Below, piece after piece: positions 56,115-64,000 of a DNA stretch of 64,000 nucleotides (positions are counted from its first letter, which is position 1; each line of letters starts with the position of its first letter). Position numbers and translations under genes: made by a program. Below the pieces are notes generated by a model, which saw only the letters and a program-made list of their open reading frames with translations, searched no databases and had not been told where the DNA came from. The DNA is taken from contig NZ_CP118753.2 in assembly GCF_034480035.2 (NCBI RefSeq), forward strand, positions 581,001 to 645,000. The letters run 5' to 3'. Source of the DNA: Methanosphaera sp. ISO3-F5 (GTDB lineage Archaea; Methanobacteriota; Methanobacteria; Methanobacteriales; Methanobacteriaceae).

Positions 56115-56513
56115 AGTAAACCAATCAAACACATAATCCTGATTATCCGTATAAATTTCCACTTCAATATCCCCCAATGAGGACATGCTCTCATCAATAA
56201 GATGTAAATTATTGTTCAAAGCAGATTGTTTATTAATAAAGAATGTTAATAAAGAATCTTCCCTATTTTTTTCCAATATATTACAAAGCAGTTCTTCCTG
56301 TTCATTCTTAACTATTCTATTCTTTATACTTGAAAGCAAACTTAAATCACCTTCAACCAGGATATAATTATCTTCTGTTACTCTTATGGTAGGTTTTCCG
56401 CTCACTATGTTTATGATGCTGCTTTCTACCCTTGATTGGTCTTCTGTTAGATTTACCTTTGCCCTTATTCTTACCCTGACTTCTTGGATGATTGTTTCTT
56501 GGTTTAATTTCAT
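56109..56513 (-). CDS. RNA-binding protein of the COG1325 family
   Basis: A 134-residue archaeal RNA-binding protein related to the exosome-associated COG1325 family. Segments VRVRIRAKVNLTEDQSRVESSIINIV, LLSSIKNRIVKNEQEELLCNILEKN and the final EVEIYTDNQDYVFDWFTS are typical. Its first 146 nt overlap in a different frame with the end of the upstream UPF0200 gene, and its ATG overlaps a CATGAA context inside that gene. Both frames appear coding, so translation of this gene is probably coupled. Confidence 0.75.
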   Translation of the reverse strand: MKLNQETIIQEVRVRIRAKVNLTEDQSRVESSIINIVSGKPTIRVTEDNYILVEGDLSLLSSIKNRIVKNEQEELLCNILEKNREDSLLTFFINKQSALNNNLHLIDESMSSLGDIEVEIYTDNQDYVFDWFTS

Positions 56514-57117
56514 GCTGTATCAACATCCTAACACTATTTTTAAAGTTCTGAATATGACCCTCATTAATAAGCATATAATCTGCTCTTGCAATAACATTAC
56601 CTATACCAAAGTTAAGCTCACGATTATCCCTTTCAAGAAAAACCTTATAATCTGGTGAATCATCACTACGTTTTCTTCTAATAAGACGATTAAATCTTTC
56701 CTGTGGATTAGAATGAATCGCAATAATCTTAAAGTTTTTAAAACGTCTCCTGAAATACTGCACTTCTTGAGGGCTACGTATACCTTCTATGATATAAACA
56801 TTCTGCTCAATTTTTTTAAACTTCTTAGGCTTATTAAACTTATTATTTCCCCTATGAATCTTCTTAACATGGCCATTACGATTGTTACGCCTCTTTGAAT
56901 GATTAAATATTTCCTGAATGCAGCGGTCAGCAACCACATTATTACCATACTGTTTTCTAAGGTTAACAGCAGCTTCACCCGGAGTACAATTTTGACGTTC
57001 AGCCTCTCTACGGATAACATCACCCATACTAATAGTATAAATGCCCTCCTTTTTAGCAATTCTGGAAATAATACTCTTTCCTGAACCGGGTAAACCTGTT
57101 ACACCAAAAACTTTCAA
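56368..57117 (-). CDS. UPF0200 dephospho-CoA-kinase-like protein with basic tail
   Basis: A 249-residue P-loop protein: Walker A GLPGSGKSI at residues 8-16, then ISMGDVIRREAE, VVADRCIQEI and VYIIEGIRSPQEVQYFRRRF, as in UPF0200 (archaeal adenylate-kinase/CoaE-like). Two departures from the usual length of about 180 are clear: a basic insertion at 72-104 (KRRNNRNGHVKKIHRGNN...) and a Lys/Arg/His-rich tail from about 204 to 249, read entirely within the overlapping RNA-binding gene in another frame. The tail would suit binding to RNA. The kinase substrate is unknown. Confidence 0.8.
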   Translation of the reverse strand: MKVFGVTGLPGSGKSIISRIAKKEGIYTISMGDVIRREAERQNCTPGEAAVNLRKQYGNNVVADRCIQEIFNHSKRRNNRNGHVKKIHRGNNKFNKPKKFKKIEQNVYIIEGIRSPQEVQYFRRRFKNFKIIAIHSNPQERFNRLIRRKRSDDSPDYKVFLERDNRELNFGIGNVIARADYMLINEGHIQNFKNSVRMLIQHEIKPRNNHPRSQGKNKGKGKSNRRPIKGRKQHHKHSERKTYHKSNRR

Positions 57118-57165
57118 TTTACATAACTCCTCAAAAATATGTCTAATTATATTATTTGTAACTAC

Positions 57166-57906
57166 TTATTCAAACCTTTTTATAATATCATGAATAGCAG
57201 TGCTTAAATTATCTTCATTACTAAAATTGTTAATACGTTCTTTTAAATCATTTTTATCATAATCCATTAACTTGTTTACAGATTCAATTAGTAATGGCAT
57301 GACTCGGACAATATTATCAACAATAGTTACAGTAGATGTTTGAGCAGTCCGGGATAATGGATTAAGATCAACATTAACAATATTCTTACCTAACTTTGCT
57401 AATTTCTCAGCACGATCACCATCTTCTAAAGGGATGAAAATAACATCAGACTTACTGATTCCTTCAATACTAACAGGTGACCGTGGACCATTCAAATCAG
57501 GAGTGTCAATAAAATCATCTTCATCAGTACCTAAAAGTTCAGTAACTCCAAGATTACTGTAAACCTTCTCAATGTTCGCTATTCTCTCAGGAGTTCTGTA
57601 ATAAAGGTTAATCTCTACAGGAATGTCTAACAATTTAGATAATTCTGCAACTTCCTCTGCAACAAGTGCTGTAGTATTACCATTAACTGATAATACTGGA
57701 TGTTTGCATGTTAAAAAATAGCAACTTGCAACTTCAATTGTATTATATGAGTTAGCAGTGGTTTTCTCACCAATAAGATAATCAAAGGTTTCTCCACGAC
57801 CATGAGCTATCATACCTGAATCTGCAAGTATTCCCTTCTTATGTGCTTCAACAATTTTCTCTCTATAAACTAATGATTCATATCTTGGATGGTCTTTATT
57901 CAACAT
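57166..57906 (-). CDS. 4-phosphopantoate-beta-alanine ligase (archaeal PPS)
   Basis: A 246-residue archaeal phosphopantothenate synthetase (the former DUF137), which replaces bacterial PanC in coenzyme A synthesis by joining phosphopantoate and beta-alanine with ATP. The start HPRYESLVYREKIVEAHKKGILADSGMIAHGRGETFDYLIGE is diagnostic, and NVDLNPLSRTAQTSTVTIVDNIVRVMP near 180 is also conserved. It lies next to the UPF0200 kinase, a CoaE-like protein, which makes a shared CoA-related role conceivable. Confidence 0.93.
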   Translation of the reverse strand: MLNKDHPRYESLVYREKIVEAHKKGILADSGMIAHGRGETFDYLIGEKTTANSYNTIEVASCYFLTCKHPVLSVNGNTTALVAEEVAELSKLLDIPVEINLYYRTPERIANIEKVYSNLGVTELLGTDEDDFIDTPDLNGPRSPVSIEGISKSDVIFIPLEDGDRAEKLAKLGKNIVNVDLNPLSRTAQTSTVTIVDNIVRVMPLLIESVNKLMDYDKNDLKERINNFSNEDNLSTAIHDIIKRFE

Positions 57907-57961
57907 ATATAAACTATTAGTATTTTATAATATTTTAGGATTTGTATTAGAAGTGTTGGGC

Positions 57962-59141
57962 TTAGATATTATTAATTTTCATGAAAATAGTGTATAATGG
58001 ATTAATGAATTCATAAGTTTCATCAACCTTATAATCAATGGATTCAATTATGCCTGCATTTTTAGATTCAATAATGAAAACGTCCAATAAATCTTTTTCT
58101 TCTTCAAGTAAATTCTGTTTAATCTCAGGAACTATTATCTGGTCATTTTCTCCGGGAGTGATATGTGTACTTATTTCTCTAAGAATTCTTTTATAGTTTT
58201 TATTTGCAATATTTTCATGTAAATACTTGGTTAATATGCTTTCTTTAGCTATTTTAATTCCAGTAAGTGCAGTATTACATGTAATTTTTTCATTTTTATC
58301 ACATAACCAAAATATATTATAACCAATCTCATGTATCATTAATGGCATACCAAAAGTGTATTTTACCATCAATTCTAATGCTTTATCATCAAGTTCCATG
58401 TTAATCTCATTAAAAACATTGGTATAAAATTTAGACACGTCATTGTCTGATAATTTTTCTATTGGTATAATGTTAAATATACGAGTAAATGATGGATTCA
58501 TCTTTTTAAATTTATTGAAGTTTTGTGGATAGCTAGTTAATATGAATCCAACGGGTATGTCTTCATCAATATATGAATCAAGTTTTGTTGCAAAGCTTTT
58601 ATACCAATTTGCAAATTTATCTGTTCTGCTTAAACCATTCACATCATCAATAATTATCATCAAACTTTTCTTTTCATTTTTAAAGTAACCACATAATTCT
58701 TTAATGAATTCTGCAAAATGTCTAATTAAATAGGATATTTCTTTTGACTCTTTATTTTTTAGTTTTACATTTAAGCTCATGAAGCCAACATTTTCAATGT
58801 TGTCCTCGAATGTATGAAATATTTTTTCTGCCCAGCTTTTCAGTTTCAATTTCTTCTAATAATGTTTCAATAATTGATGTAATTAAATTTTTTAAGGTAT
58901 TTATTCCATCATTTGATATATTAAGAACAATCATATCAAAATTTTTTTCAAGGATATGTTTTGTATTTGTTGATAATGATGATTTTCCCATACCTCTTTT
59001 TCCAATCATATAAAAATGTCTGTTGTTTCCATGGATAATATCGGGGATGTGTCTTAAGATAAGTTTAAGTTCATCTTCTCGACCTACAAAATATAATGGT
59101 TTTACTATATTTCCTGGAGTGAATGGACTTTCTTTGGTCAT
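57962..59141 (-). pseudogene. AAA-type ATP-binding protein, frameshifted
   Basis: Two overlapping frames (59141-58794 and 58849-57962) together encode one STAND/archaeal-ATPase-like protein of about 390 residues. The first has FVGREDELKLILRHIP and Walker A IGKRGMGKSSLS; the second has Walker B SLMIIIDDVNGLSR, the sensor region GFILTSYPQNFNKF and a C-terminal winged-helix-like part. The shift is +1 somewhere in 58825-58855, with a run of four A (plus 58837-58840) the likely site. Members bind ATP and often act as regulators or chaperones of mobile DNA. Whether the break is biological or a sequence error is not decidable here. Confidence 0.65.
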
Positions 59142-59311
59142 TTTGTAATTGTACCTATTATTCCTTTATTCTTATTTTTATTTTTAGTAGTCATATTTAT
59201 TATTTTTCACCTCAATATTATTACTAAAATTTTATTTGTTATTACTTATAAATGTGGTTATTATCATGGAGGATATCTATTGAATATTTTGAGACTTGGC
59301 ATAAATTAGTT

Positions 59312-60754
59312 TCAAGAGAAAAAAAGTAATACTCGAAAAAATATTAACCTTTTTTTCAAAATGATAACCTGTATTATGTCTTTGTTCAAATCAAATGTAA
59401 CAATACCCCCTTTTCTTTTATTGTTTATTTTTGAAAATAGTCTTGTATTTTTTTGATTTTCCCAAGGGGCAGTCCGTGCCCACTTATACAGTCGTTCCTT
59501 GGGGAAGTTCTGCTTACTTTTACGAATGATGTTACATGCTGCGTTGATATCTGCATTTATTAATGTTCCGTTGCTTGTTTTATAGAGTCCTCTTTTTATT
59601 CGTTTTCCTTTAAATTTATATTCCTCATTTTTTTCTTCGTTTGTTTTGTAGGTTGGTAGTATGTCGTTGTCTAGGAAACTGCTTTTGCTTGTGTAGGATT
59701 CTTCGGTAATAATTAGTTTGATGTCGTATTTTTGGCATTGTGTTTCTAGTTTGTTTATGAATTTTTTGAAAGCTATTTGTGTGAATATTTGATTTTGTTT
59801 TTTTCCCATATCTGTTTCGTATTGGAATTTTTTGTTGTATCCGAGTATTATGGTTCCTATGTCTTGTTTTTTGCATGTTTCTATTATGAATTTGGTTGTG
59901 TGATCTAGGAAGTTGTTTTGTATTGCTTTAAATTTGGTGTTGAATTTTTGTAATCGTTTGGATGTTTTTAGTCCCTGTTTGTTTAGTATTGATTGATATT
60001 GTGCTGTTTTTTTGCATTTGAAGGCTATTTGATTTTTTAAAAATCGCCCGCCCACAATGTATGGGGTCCCTTCACTTGTAACAATACTTGCAAAATTATT
60101 AACACCCAAATCAATACCCATCATTTTACTTTCATCTAAATCTAGTGACTCTTTTTTCATTTGGTATGTGAAATTGGCTTTAAACATTTGTCCATTCTTT
60201 AATGGTATAATTTCTACTTGTATAATCTTTTTATCACGTATATTTTCAGGAATTCTAATACGTGGTCTGCAATCTTTGGATTTTAACTCTTTTTTATATT
60301 CTCTGCTTAAGGGTAATTCAATGTAACCCTGAGCTAATTTTTTCTTGGAAGAAGTTATTGACTCCCGTGGTATTATAATATTATGTAAACGGTTATATCT
60401 GGTTTTAGGTTTATTTAATGGTCGTTTATATTCATTATCGATGCTTTTATTTGTTAATGCCACATAAGAATTAAAAGATTCAACATGCTTTTTAATAGTA
60501 ACATTTGCTATATGGGCTTGAATAAGTGAATAATCTTTATTGAATTCGGTTTTAACTTTAGTGATTATTGATTTGAAATTCAACTGTTTAAAATGTTTAT
60601 CATCAGCACATTTGTCTAATTTAGTAGTTTTTATAGCATTATTTCTTAATTTATTTAATTTCAATGAAATATCCACTAAAACATTGAATTGTTTCTTAGA
60701 AAGACCTCTAATAAGAGTACTTTGAGTTAAATATATACAATTTTCATCTATCAT
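59312..60754 (-). CDS. tnpB: TnpB lacking the zinc ribbon (copy 2), shifted C-terminus
   Basis: A 480-residue TnpB, the sister of the protein at 25780, with RuvC-I MMGIDLGVNNFASIV, the atypical TIILGYNKKFQ and RuvC-III INADINAACNII. The two proteins run together to KERLYKWARTAP, then part: copy 1 ends 12 residues later, while copy 2, after a replacement of CTCT by CCCAA that adds one base, reads a different frame for 52 residues and stops only inside the terminal repeat. The essential domains are untouched, so nuclease activity could be kept. The extended tail is rich in Ile, Lys and Phe and looks non-functional. Confidence 0.8.
   Translation of the reverse strand: MIDENCIYLTQSTLIRGLSKKQFNVLVDISLKLNKLRNNAIKTTKLDKCADDKHFKQLNFKSIITKVKTEFNKDYSLIQAHIANVTIKKHVESFNSYVALTNKSIDNEYKRPLNKPKTRYNRLHNIIIPRESITSSKKKLAQGYIELPLSREYKKELKSKDCRPRIRIPENIRDKKIIQVEIIPLKNGQMFKANFTYQMKKESLDLDESKMMGIDLGVNNFASIVTSEGTPYIVGGRFLKNQIAFKCKKTAQYQSILNKQGLKTSKRLQKFNTKFKAIQNNFLDHTTKFIIETCKKQDIGTIILGYNKKFQYETDMGKKQNQIFTQIAFKKFINKLETQCQKYDIKLIITEESYTSKSSFLDNDILPTYKTNEEKNEEYKFKGKRIKRGLYKTSNGTLINADINAACNIIRKSKQNFPKERLYKWARTAPWENQKNTRLFSKINNKRKGGIVTFDLNKDIIQVIILKKRLIFFRVLLFFS
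59340..59520 (-). ncRNA. Candidate omegaRNA of TnpB copy 2
   Basis: As in copy 1, a GGGCA/TGCCC hairpin is present (plus coordinates 59467-59481). Here an outer stem can also form between TTCCCAAGG (59459-59467) and CCTTGGGGAA (59497-59506), better matched than in copy 1. The guide portion would be read from the flank below 59290. Limits are approximate. Confidence 0.4.
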
Positions 60755-60891
60755 AATAATTAATACTGCTTATTTCACTCCATTAACTTTAAAACCGAAA
60801 AATCAAGAAAAGAATTTCATAAATAACAATTCTATGACTTCGATAATATAAATTATAGAATAAAATGTATATAAGTTTAATCCAAGAGCAG

Positions 60892-60925
60892 CTGGTAAGT
60901 AATCAAGGGGGTCTTGATAAGTAAT
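60892..60925 (-). repeat. Short tandem repeat in the tnpB upstream region, copy 2
   Basis: Two units (GGTAAGTAATCAAGGGGGTC, then GATAAGTAAT) occupy the place where copy 1 has three, a loss or gain of one 23-bp unit. Confidence 0.7.
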
Positions 60926-60997
60926 ATATTTCATATTCCTATACATACTTAACAATCATACTAAAAAAAAGTTTCATCCACATAAAAAGTATTACAA

Positions 60998-61020
60998 AAA
61001 CGAATTTATGCCAACACTCA
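60998..61020 (-). repeat. Terminal inverted repeat, copy 2, tnpB 5' side
   Basis: Identical over its last 20 bp to the corresponding end of copy 1, ending CACTCA at 61020. The other end is at 59290-59312. Confidence 0.8.
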
Positions 61021-61126
61021 TTTTTAACAAAAAATGAGTATGTACTGAAAAATTTAATATTTACTTCAAAAAAACTTTATAAAAAATGAAAATTATTAGG
61101 GGGTTAATATGAAAAGAAGTTATTAC

Positions 61127-62458
61127 TTATCTTTTCTTTTTCTTCTCTGCTTCTTCACGAGCAATAGTTTTTCTTCCTTTCTTCTTATTCTTTTTAGGTT
61201 TTGAGGAAGATTTATTAATACTTATTTCTTCTCTAGGATTTTTAACAAGGAATGTTTCCATGTAATCAGCAAATACTGGTCTGGTAACAAATATACCTAT
61301 AATTACCCCTACAACAGTAGTTACTGCGAACCCTGTGAGCATACCAATACCTGTTGCACCACGAGCAAATCCGATATATGCAAGTGGAAGCATAGCTGCT
61401 ATGAGTGTTCCTGCTGATGCATAAACTATGAAGAATGCATCTTTTATTCTTGTTTTCACAATGTTTTTACGATCACTTCTGTCACGTCTTGCAAGAACTT
61501 CATCGGTCATCACAATCTGGTCGTCTACCCCTGTACCTATTGTTGCTATCATACCTGCAATTGCTGACAGGTCTAAGTTCCAGTGGACGATTGATGCAAA
61601 TCCAAGTATAAGTACAAGTTCTGATAGGCTTGTAAATACGATTGGAATTACGAGTGATGGTGAACGGTATTTGATTGATACGATCACTACTATTGCTAAA
61701 AGTGCTAGGAATCCTGCTATGAGGGAACCGGTTTCAAATTGTGAACCCAGTTCTGCTGATACACTGTTTACTCCACTAATGGATAATTTTACAGGTAATG
61801 CACCTGATTCTAGAACTGTATGTATCTCTGTTGCCTGTTGTTGTGCCTGTTCTTTTGTCTGTTCTCCACCGGATACTTCTATGTCGGTGGTTCCCACACC
61901 ATTTGCAAGTCCTGCATCTAATTGTGGTGAGGAGATGAGCTTGTCATCCAAGAACATTTGCACTTCTGCACCGGCTTGTCCTTTTGCTACTTCAGCAAAC
62001 TTGTTTGAAGCATCTAAGGATACGCTGAATGGAACTTTCCATCTGGTACCTGTTACTTCTGCTGCACTTACTGTTGAAATATCTGCTCCTGTAAGTGCTG
62101 TTTTGTTGTTTATTTTTGCTTCGAATTTACCCGGTGTACTTATGATCCGTTCTACTTCTTCGGGTCGTACTCCAGCTATTTCTACTATTACGTCTTGGTC
62201 TCCACTCTGTCTTACTTGAACATCACTTATTCCGAAGGCGTTTAACCTTTTGTCCAGTACTGCTGTCACAGTATTCATTGTATCCTGGTCTACTGGTTCT
62301 TCTAGGTGTAATTGTATCATGGATCCACCATCTAGGTCTAATCCTTCCTGTAATCCAAATATACCTATACTTGCTATACTTACTATTAATAGTACTGCCA
62401 GTAAAATCGTTCTCGGTCTTTTTAAGAATTGTTTGGTGGCTGGTTTAATTGTGACCAC
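61127..62458 (-). CDS. secD: Preprotein translocase subunit SecD
   Basis: A 443-residue protein-export motor component that pulls secreted proteins using the proton gradient. TM1 ([35 protein letters not shown]) contains the D1-D2 signature GLDLDGG; the large P1-like extracytoplasmic domain follows (about residues 40-230), then five helices with [35 protein letters not shown], the conserved D/GxGVDD motif. The C-terminal tail is Lys-rich ([12 protein letters not shown]). Archaeal SecD follows SecF, as here, with a 14-bp overlap. Confidence 0.95.
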   Translation of the reverse strand: MVTIKPATKQFLKRPRTILLAVLLIVSIASIGIFGLQEGLDLDGGSMIQLHLEEPVDQDTMNTVTAVLDKRLNAFGISDVQVRQSGDQDVIVEIAGVRPEEVERIISTPGKFEAKINNKTALTGADISTVSAAEVTGTRWKVPFSVSLDASNKFAEVAKGQAGAEVQMFLDDKLISSPQLDAGLANGVGTTDIEVSGGEQTKEQAQQQATEIHTVLESGALPVKLSISGVNSVSAELGSQFETGSLIAGFLALLAIVVIVSIKYRSPSLVIPIVFTSLSELVLILGFASIVHWNLDLSAIAGMIATIGTGVDDQIVMTDEVLARRDRSDRKNIVKTRIKDAFFIVYASAGTLIAAMLPLAYIGFARGATGIGMLTGFAVTTVVGVIIGIFVTRPVFADYMETFLVKNPREEISINKSSSKPKKNKKKGRKTIAREEAEKKKKR

Positions 62459-63296
62459 CTCTTTCCATGTGCCATTTTAGTATTCCTAAGTTCATAAGCC
62501 ATGTGGCAAGTAAATCTGAGAGTAATCCCATTATTAGAACTGCGGATATGTCTTCAAGTACCTGAGCGGATGGGATGAATATTTTTACTACAATAAATAG
62601 TACTATCATTGATGCAAGTGCAGAGATTGTGAGGGTTATACCCGTTTTACATGCTCCTTCTGCACGGTCATCAAGGTCTCCATCTTTTCTTTTAAGTAAT
62701 CTTGTTGTTAAAAGAATATCGGTATCTACTCCATACCCTATGAGCATTAGCAATGCACCTACGCTTGCAATGGATAATGGTATTCCGAATAGGGACATAC
62801 TTCCTACTGCAATTGAAAGGTTACATACTGCTGATAAGATAATAGCAAATGATGGTACGAAGTCTCTGAATACGAAGAATACTGTTGCTGCCATGAATAC
62901 GAATGCGAATATTAATGCGTATATTATTTGCACCATAGCTGCTTCACTTAGTAATGCTCCTACACTCTTGAAACTCAGTACCTTGAATTGGCCATTGACT
63001 TTTGATTCAAAGGCGGCCTGGTCAACATCACCTGCTATGGTTACAGTTGCAGTGTTTCCTGATATGGATGTTTCTACATCTGATATTCCAATGCTTCGTG
63101 ATATTGTGTTTGATACATCTGCTTCACTCATTGGTTTATTTAATTCTAATGTTACTAATGTTCCTCCCTTAAGGTCTACTCCTTCGTTGAGTCCGAATAC
63201 TCCTATGTAGGCTAGTGAGAGTATCATTAGTATTACTGGAATTAAAATCAGAGGCTTATGAGATTTTCTTGTAATATAATTGATTACATCTACCAT
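62445..63296 (-). CDS. secF: Preprotein translocase subunit SecF
   Basis: A 283-residue partner of SecD with six membrane helices. Motifs [18 protein letters not shown] after TM1 and [24 protein letters not shown] in TM4 are as in archaeal SecF, with [15 protein letters not shown] and a terminal [18 protein letters not shown]. It starts 177 bp downstream of the flavodoxin-like gene with GGAGAAC before the ATG, and is the first gene of secF-secD. Confidence 0.95.
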   Translation of the reverse strand: MVDVINYITRKSHKPLILIPVILMILSLAYIGVFGLNEGVDLKGGTLVTLELNKPMSEADVSNTISRSIGISDVETSISGNTATVTIAGDVDQAAFESKVNGQFKVLSFKSVGALLSEAAMVQIIYALIFAFVFMAATVFFVFRDFVPSFAIILSAVCNLSIAVGSMSLFGIPLSIASVGALLMLIGYGVDTDILLTTRLLKRKDGDLDDRAEGACKTGITLTISALASMIVLFIVVKIFIPSAQVLEDISAVLIMGLLSDLLATWLMNLGILKWHMERGGHN

Positions 63297-63473
63297 CTCA
63301 TGTTCTCCTTTTATTATGATGTGATTTTAACATTAGATGTTATTTTCACATTTTCATTTTTAATTTAGTATAAATCTAATTATATTGTTAAAAGTATATA
63401 ATCTTAAACCTTTTAATTACTAAATTTTTTCTTTTTAAAAATATCTTAAAATAAGGATAAAGATTGGGGGAGT

Positions 63474-63962
63474 TTAGGAGTATAAGTCAATGTCTAACTG
63501 TTTTATTAGTTTTATCGTGTTAATCTTCAGTTCTTCTTCGCTTTTATTGTTTACTCTCATGATGAATGAGTTTACAATATGGGCTTCTTTGTCTTCTAGT
63601 TTTTCTTTGATTTGTTTTAGAACATCATATCCTTGTCCTGTGTTTGTGGTTGTGAATATGATGATGTTCTTGTCTTTGAAATTGTTTTTTGATATGAATG
63701 TCTTTATGGCGGGTGATATTCCTCCTAGTGTGGAGGGACAACCTAGTATTATTAAATCGTAACCTGTCATGTCTATAATTTCTGGTTCTATACTTGTTTC
63801 TTGTGAGCGTAGTGCGTTGATGTTGTTACGTATGTTCTTCAGAAATCCTTGTTTCTTGTTTAAATCTTTTATTTCAGCAATGTCTGATTCAAGCTTTTCT
63901 TTTAGTGTGGTGGTGATGATTTTAATACTTTTATTTGATGAAAAAATTATTATAGAAGTCAT
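63474..63962 (-). CDS. Flavodoxin-like protein
   Basis: A 162-residue flavodoxin-fold protein. Expected FMN-contacting stretches are the N-terminal SIIIFSSNKSIKIITTTLKEKL (a degenerate TxTGxT loop), the central YDLIILGCPSTLGGISPAIKTFISKN and IIIFTTTNTGQGYDVLKQI. The phosphate loop lacks the usual Thr/Gly pattern, so FMN binding is uncertain. A stand-alone gene at the end of the window with an AGGAAATT site before the ATG. Confidence 0.65.
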   Translation of the reverse strand: MTSIIIFSSNKSIKIITTTLKEKLESDIAEIKDLNKKQGFLKNIRNNINALRSQETSIEPEIIDMTGYDLIILGCPSTLGGISPAIKTFISKNNFKDKNIIIFTTTNTGQGYDVLKQIKEKLEDKEAHIVNSFIMRVNNKSEEELKINTIKLIKQLDIDLYS

Positions 63963-64000
63963 TTTTCTAATTTCCTATTTTTAGGTTCAAATCCTTAATT

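Larger units (their letters stand above)
59290..61020 (-). mobile_element. TnpB element with terminal inverted repeats, copy 2
   Basis: A 1,731-bp near-identical copy of the element at 25646. It has the same ends (TGAGACTTGGCATAAATTAG and, inward from the other end, TGAGTGTTGGCATAAATTCG) and TTT on both flanks (59287-59289, 61021-61023), consistent with a 3-bp duplication though weak in AT-rich DNA. It is intergenic, between the broken ATPase gene and secD. It differs from copy 1 by one fewer tandem repeat unit, a clustered change near the tnpB 3' end and scattered substitutions. Confidence 0.85.

Noticed and set aside
63980-64000. GGTTCAAATCC at the window end, resembling a tRNA T-loop
   Set aside because: The flanking bases cannot form a 5-bp T stem (TTAGG against CCTTA) and no anticodon arm precedes it.

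Overview
The window is AT-rich archaeal DNA. It carries a single-domain archaeal histone, ABCE1/RLI, aIF6, L18Ae, L31e, L39e, S19e, PDCD5, prefoldin alpha, RNase P component 4, HMG-CoA reductase and archaeal phosphopantothenate synthetase. Together with a repetitive adhesin-like surface protein and bacterial-type uvrABC, this points to a gut-type Methanobacteriales methanogen, most probably Methanosphaera or a close relative. The genus is inferred from gene content and style, not from a database match.

Layout. 1-1,479: 3' end of a large surface protein with long repeats. 1.6-9.1 kb: nitroreductase, argH, a mini-membrane protein, a KH/PP-loop ATPase, two GT-C-like membrane glycosyltransferases and the histone. 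9.8-16.6 kb: ABCE1, a radical SAM/SPASM enzyme, a TPP enzyme of the acetolactate synthase family, a dUTPase-like protein, a DUF368 transporter and a methyltransferase. 16.6-25.6 kb: the conserved archaeal information-processing cluster (RNase P component 4, YhbY, S19e, PDCD5, a PP-loop protein, L39e, L31e, aIF6, L18Ae, prefoldin alpha, FtsY), with a drug-efflux MFS gene lodged between prefoldin and ftsY. 25.1-27.5 kb: a SpoIIM/DUF95 gene cut in two by a TnpB element. 27.6-36.5 kb: thrC, a VIT-family protein, hmgA, sucD, aroD/aroC, tRNA-Thr and an MBL-fold hydrolase. 36.7-47.3 kb: uvrA-uvrB and divergent uvrC, separated by a frameshifted IS605-type tnpB and a complete IS4-type insertion sequence. 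47.3-51.4 kb: a cluster of flavoproteins, a ferredoxin-like protein and three paralogous small acidic proteins around an HxlR-type regulator. 51.5-59.1 kb: membrane proteins, an M42 peptidase, Dph6, an RNA-binding protein overlapping a UPF0200 kinase, phosphopantothenate synthetase and a frameshifted AAA ATPase. 59.3-61.0 kb: a second copy of the TnpB element. 61.1-64.0 kb: secF-secD and a flavodoxin-like protein.

The most notable observation is the pair of TnpB elements at 25,646-27,398 and 59,290-61,020. Unlike IS200/IS605 or IS607 elements, they have terminal inverted repeats (TGAG...CTCA) and appear to make a 3-bp target duplication. This is strongly supported in the first copy: removing the element plus one GCC restores an uninterrupted 202-codon SpoIIM frame. 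The encoded TnpB lacks the usual zinc ribbon and the usual RuvC-II glutamate, and a candidate guide-RNA hairpin overlaps its 3' coding end.

Other points worth attention are: a same-strand 146-nt overlap giving a UPF0200 kinase a very basic tail; two genes (aroD and an acidic paralog) with good Shine-Dalgarno sequences but no ATG/GTG/TTG start; the HxlR/flavoprotein/acidic-protein locus with a 7-2-7 inverted repeat in its control region; and abrupt A/C versus T/G strand-composition switches inside single genes.
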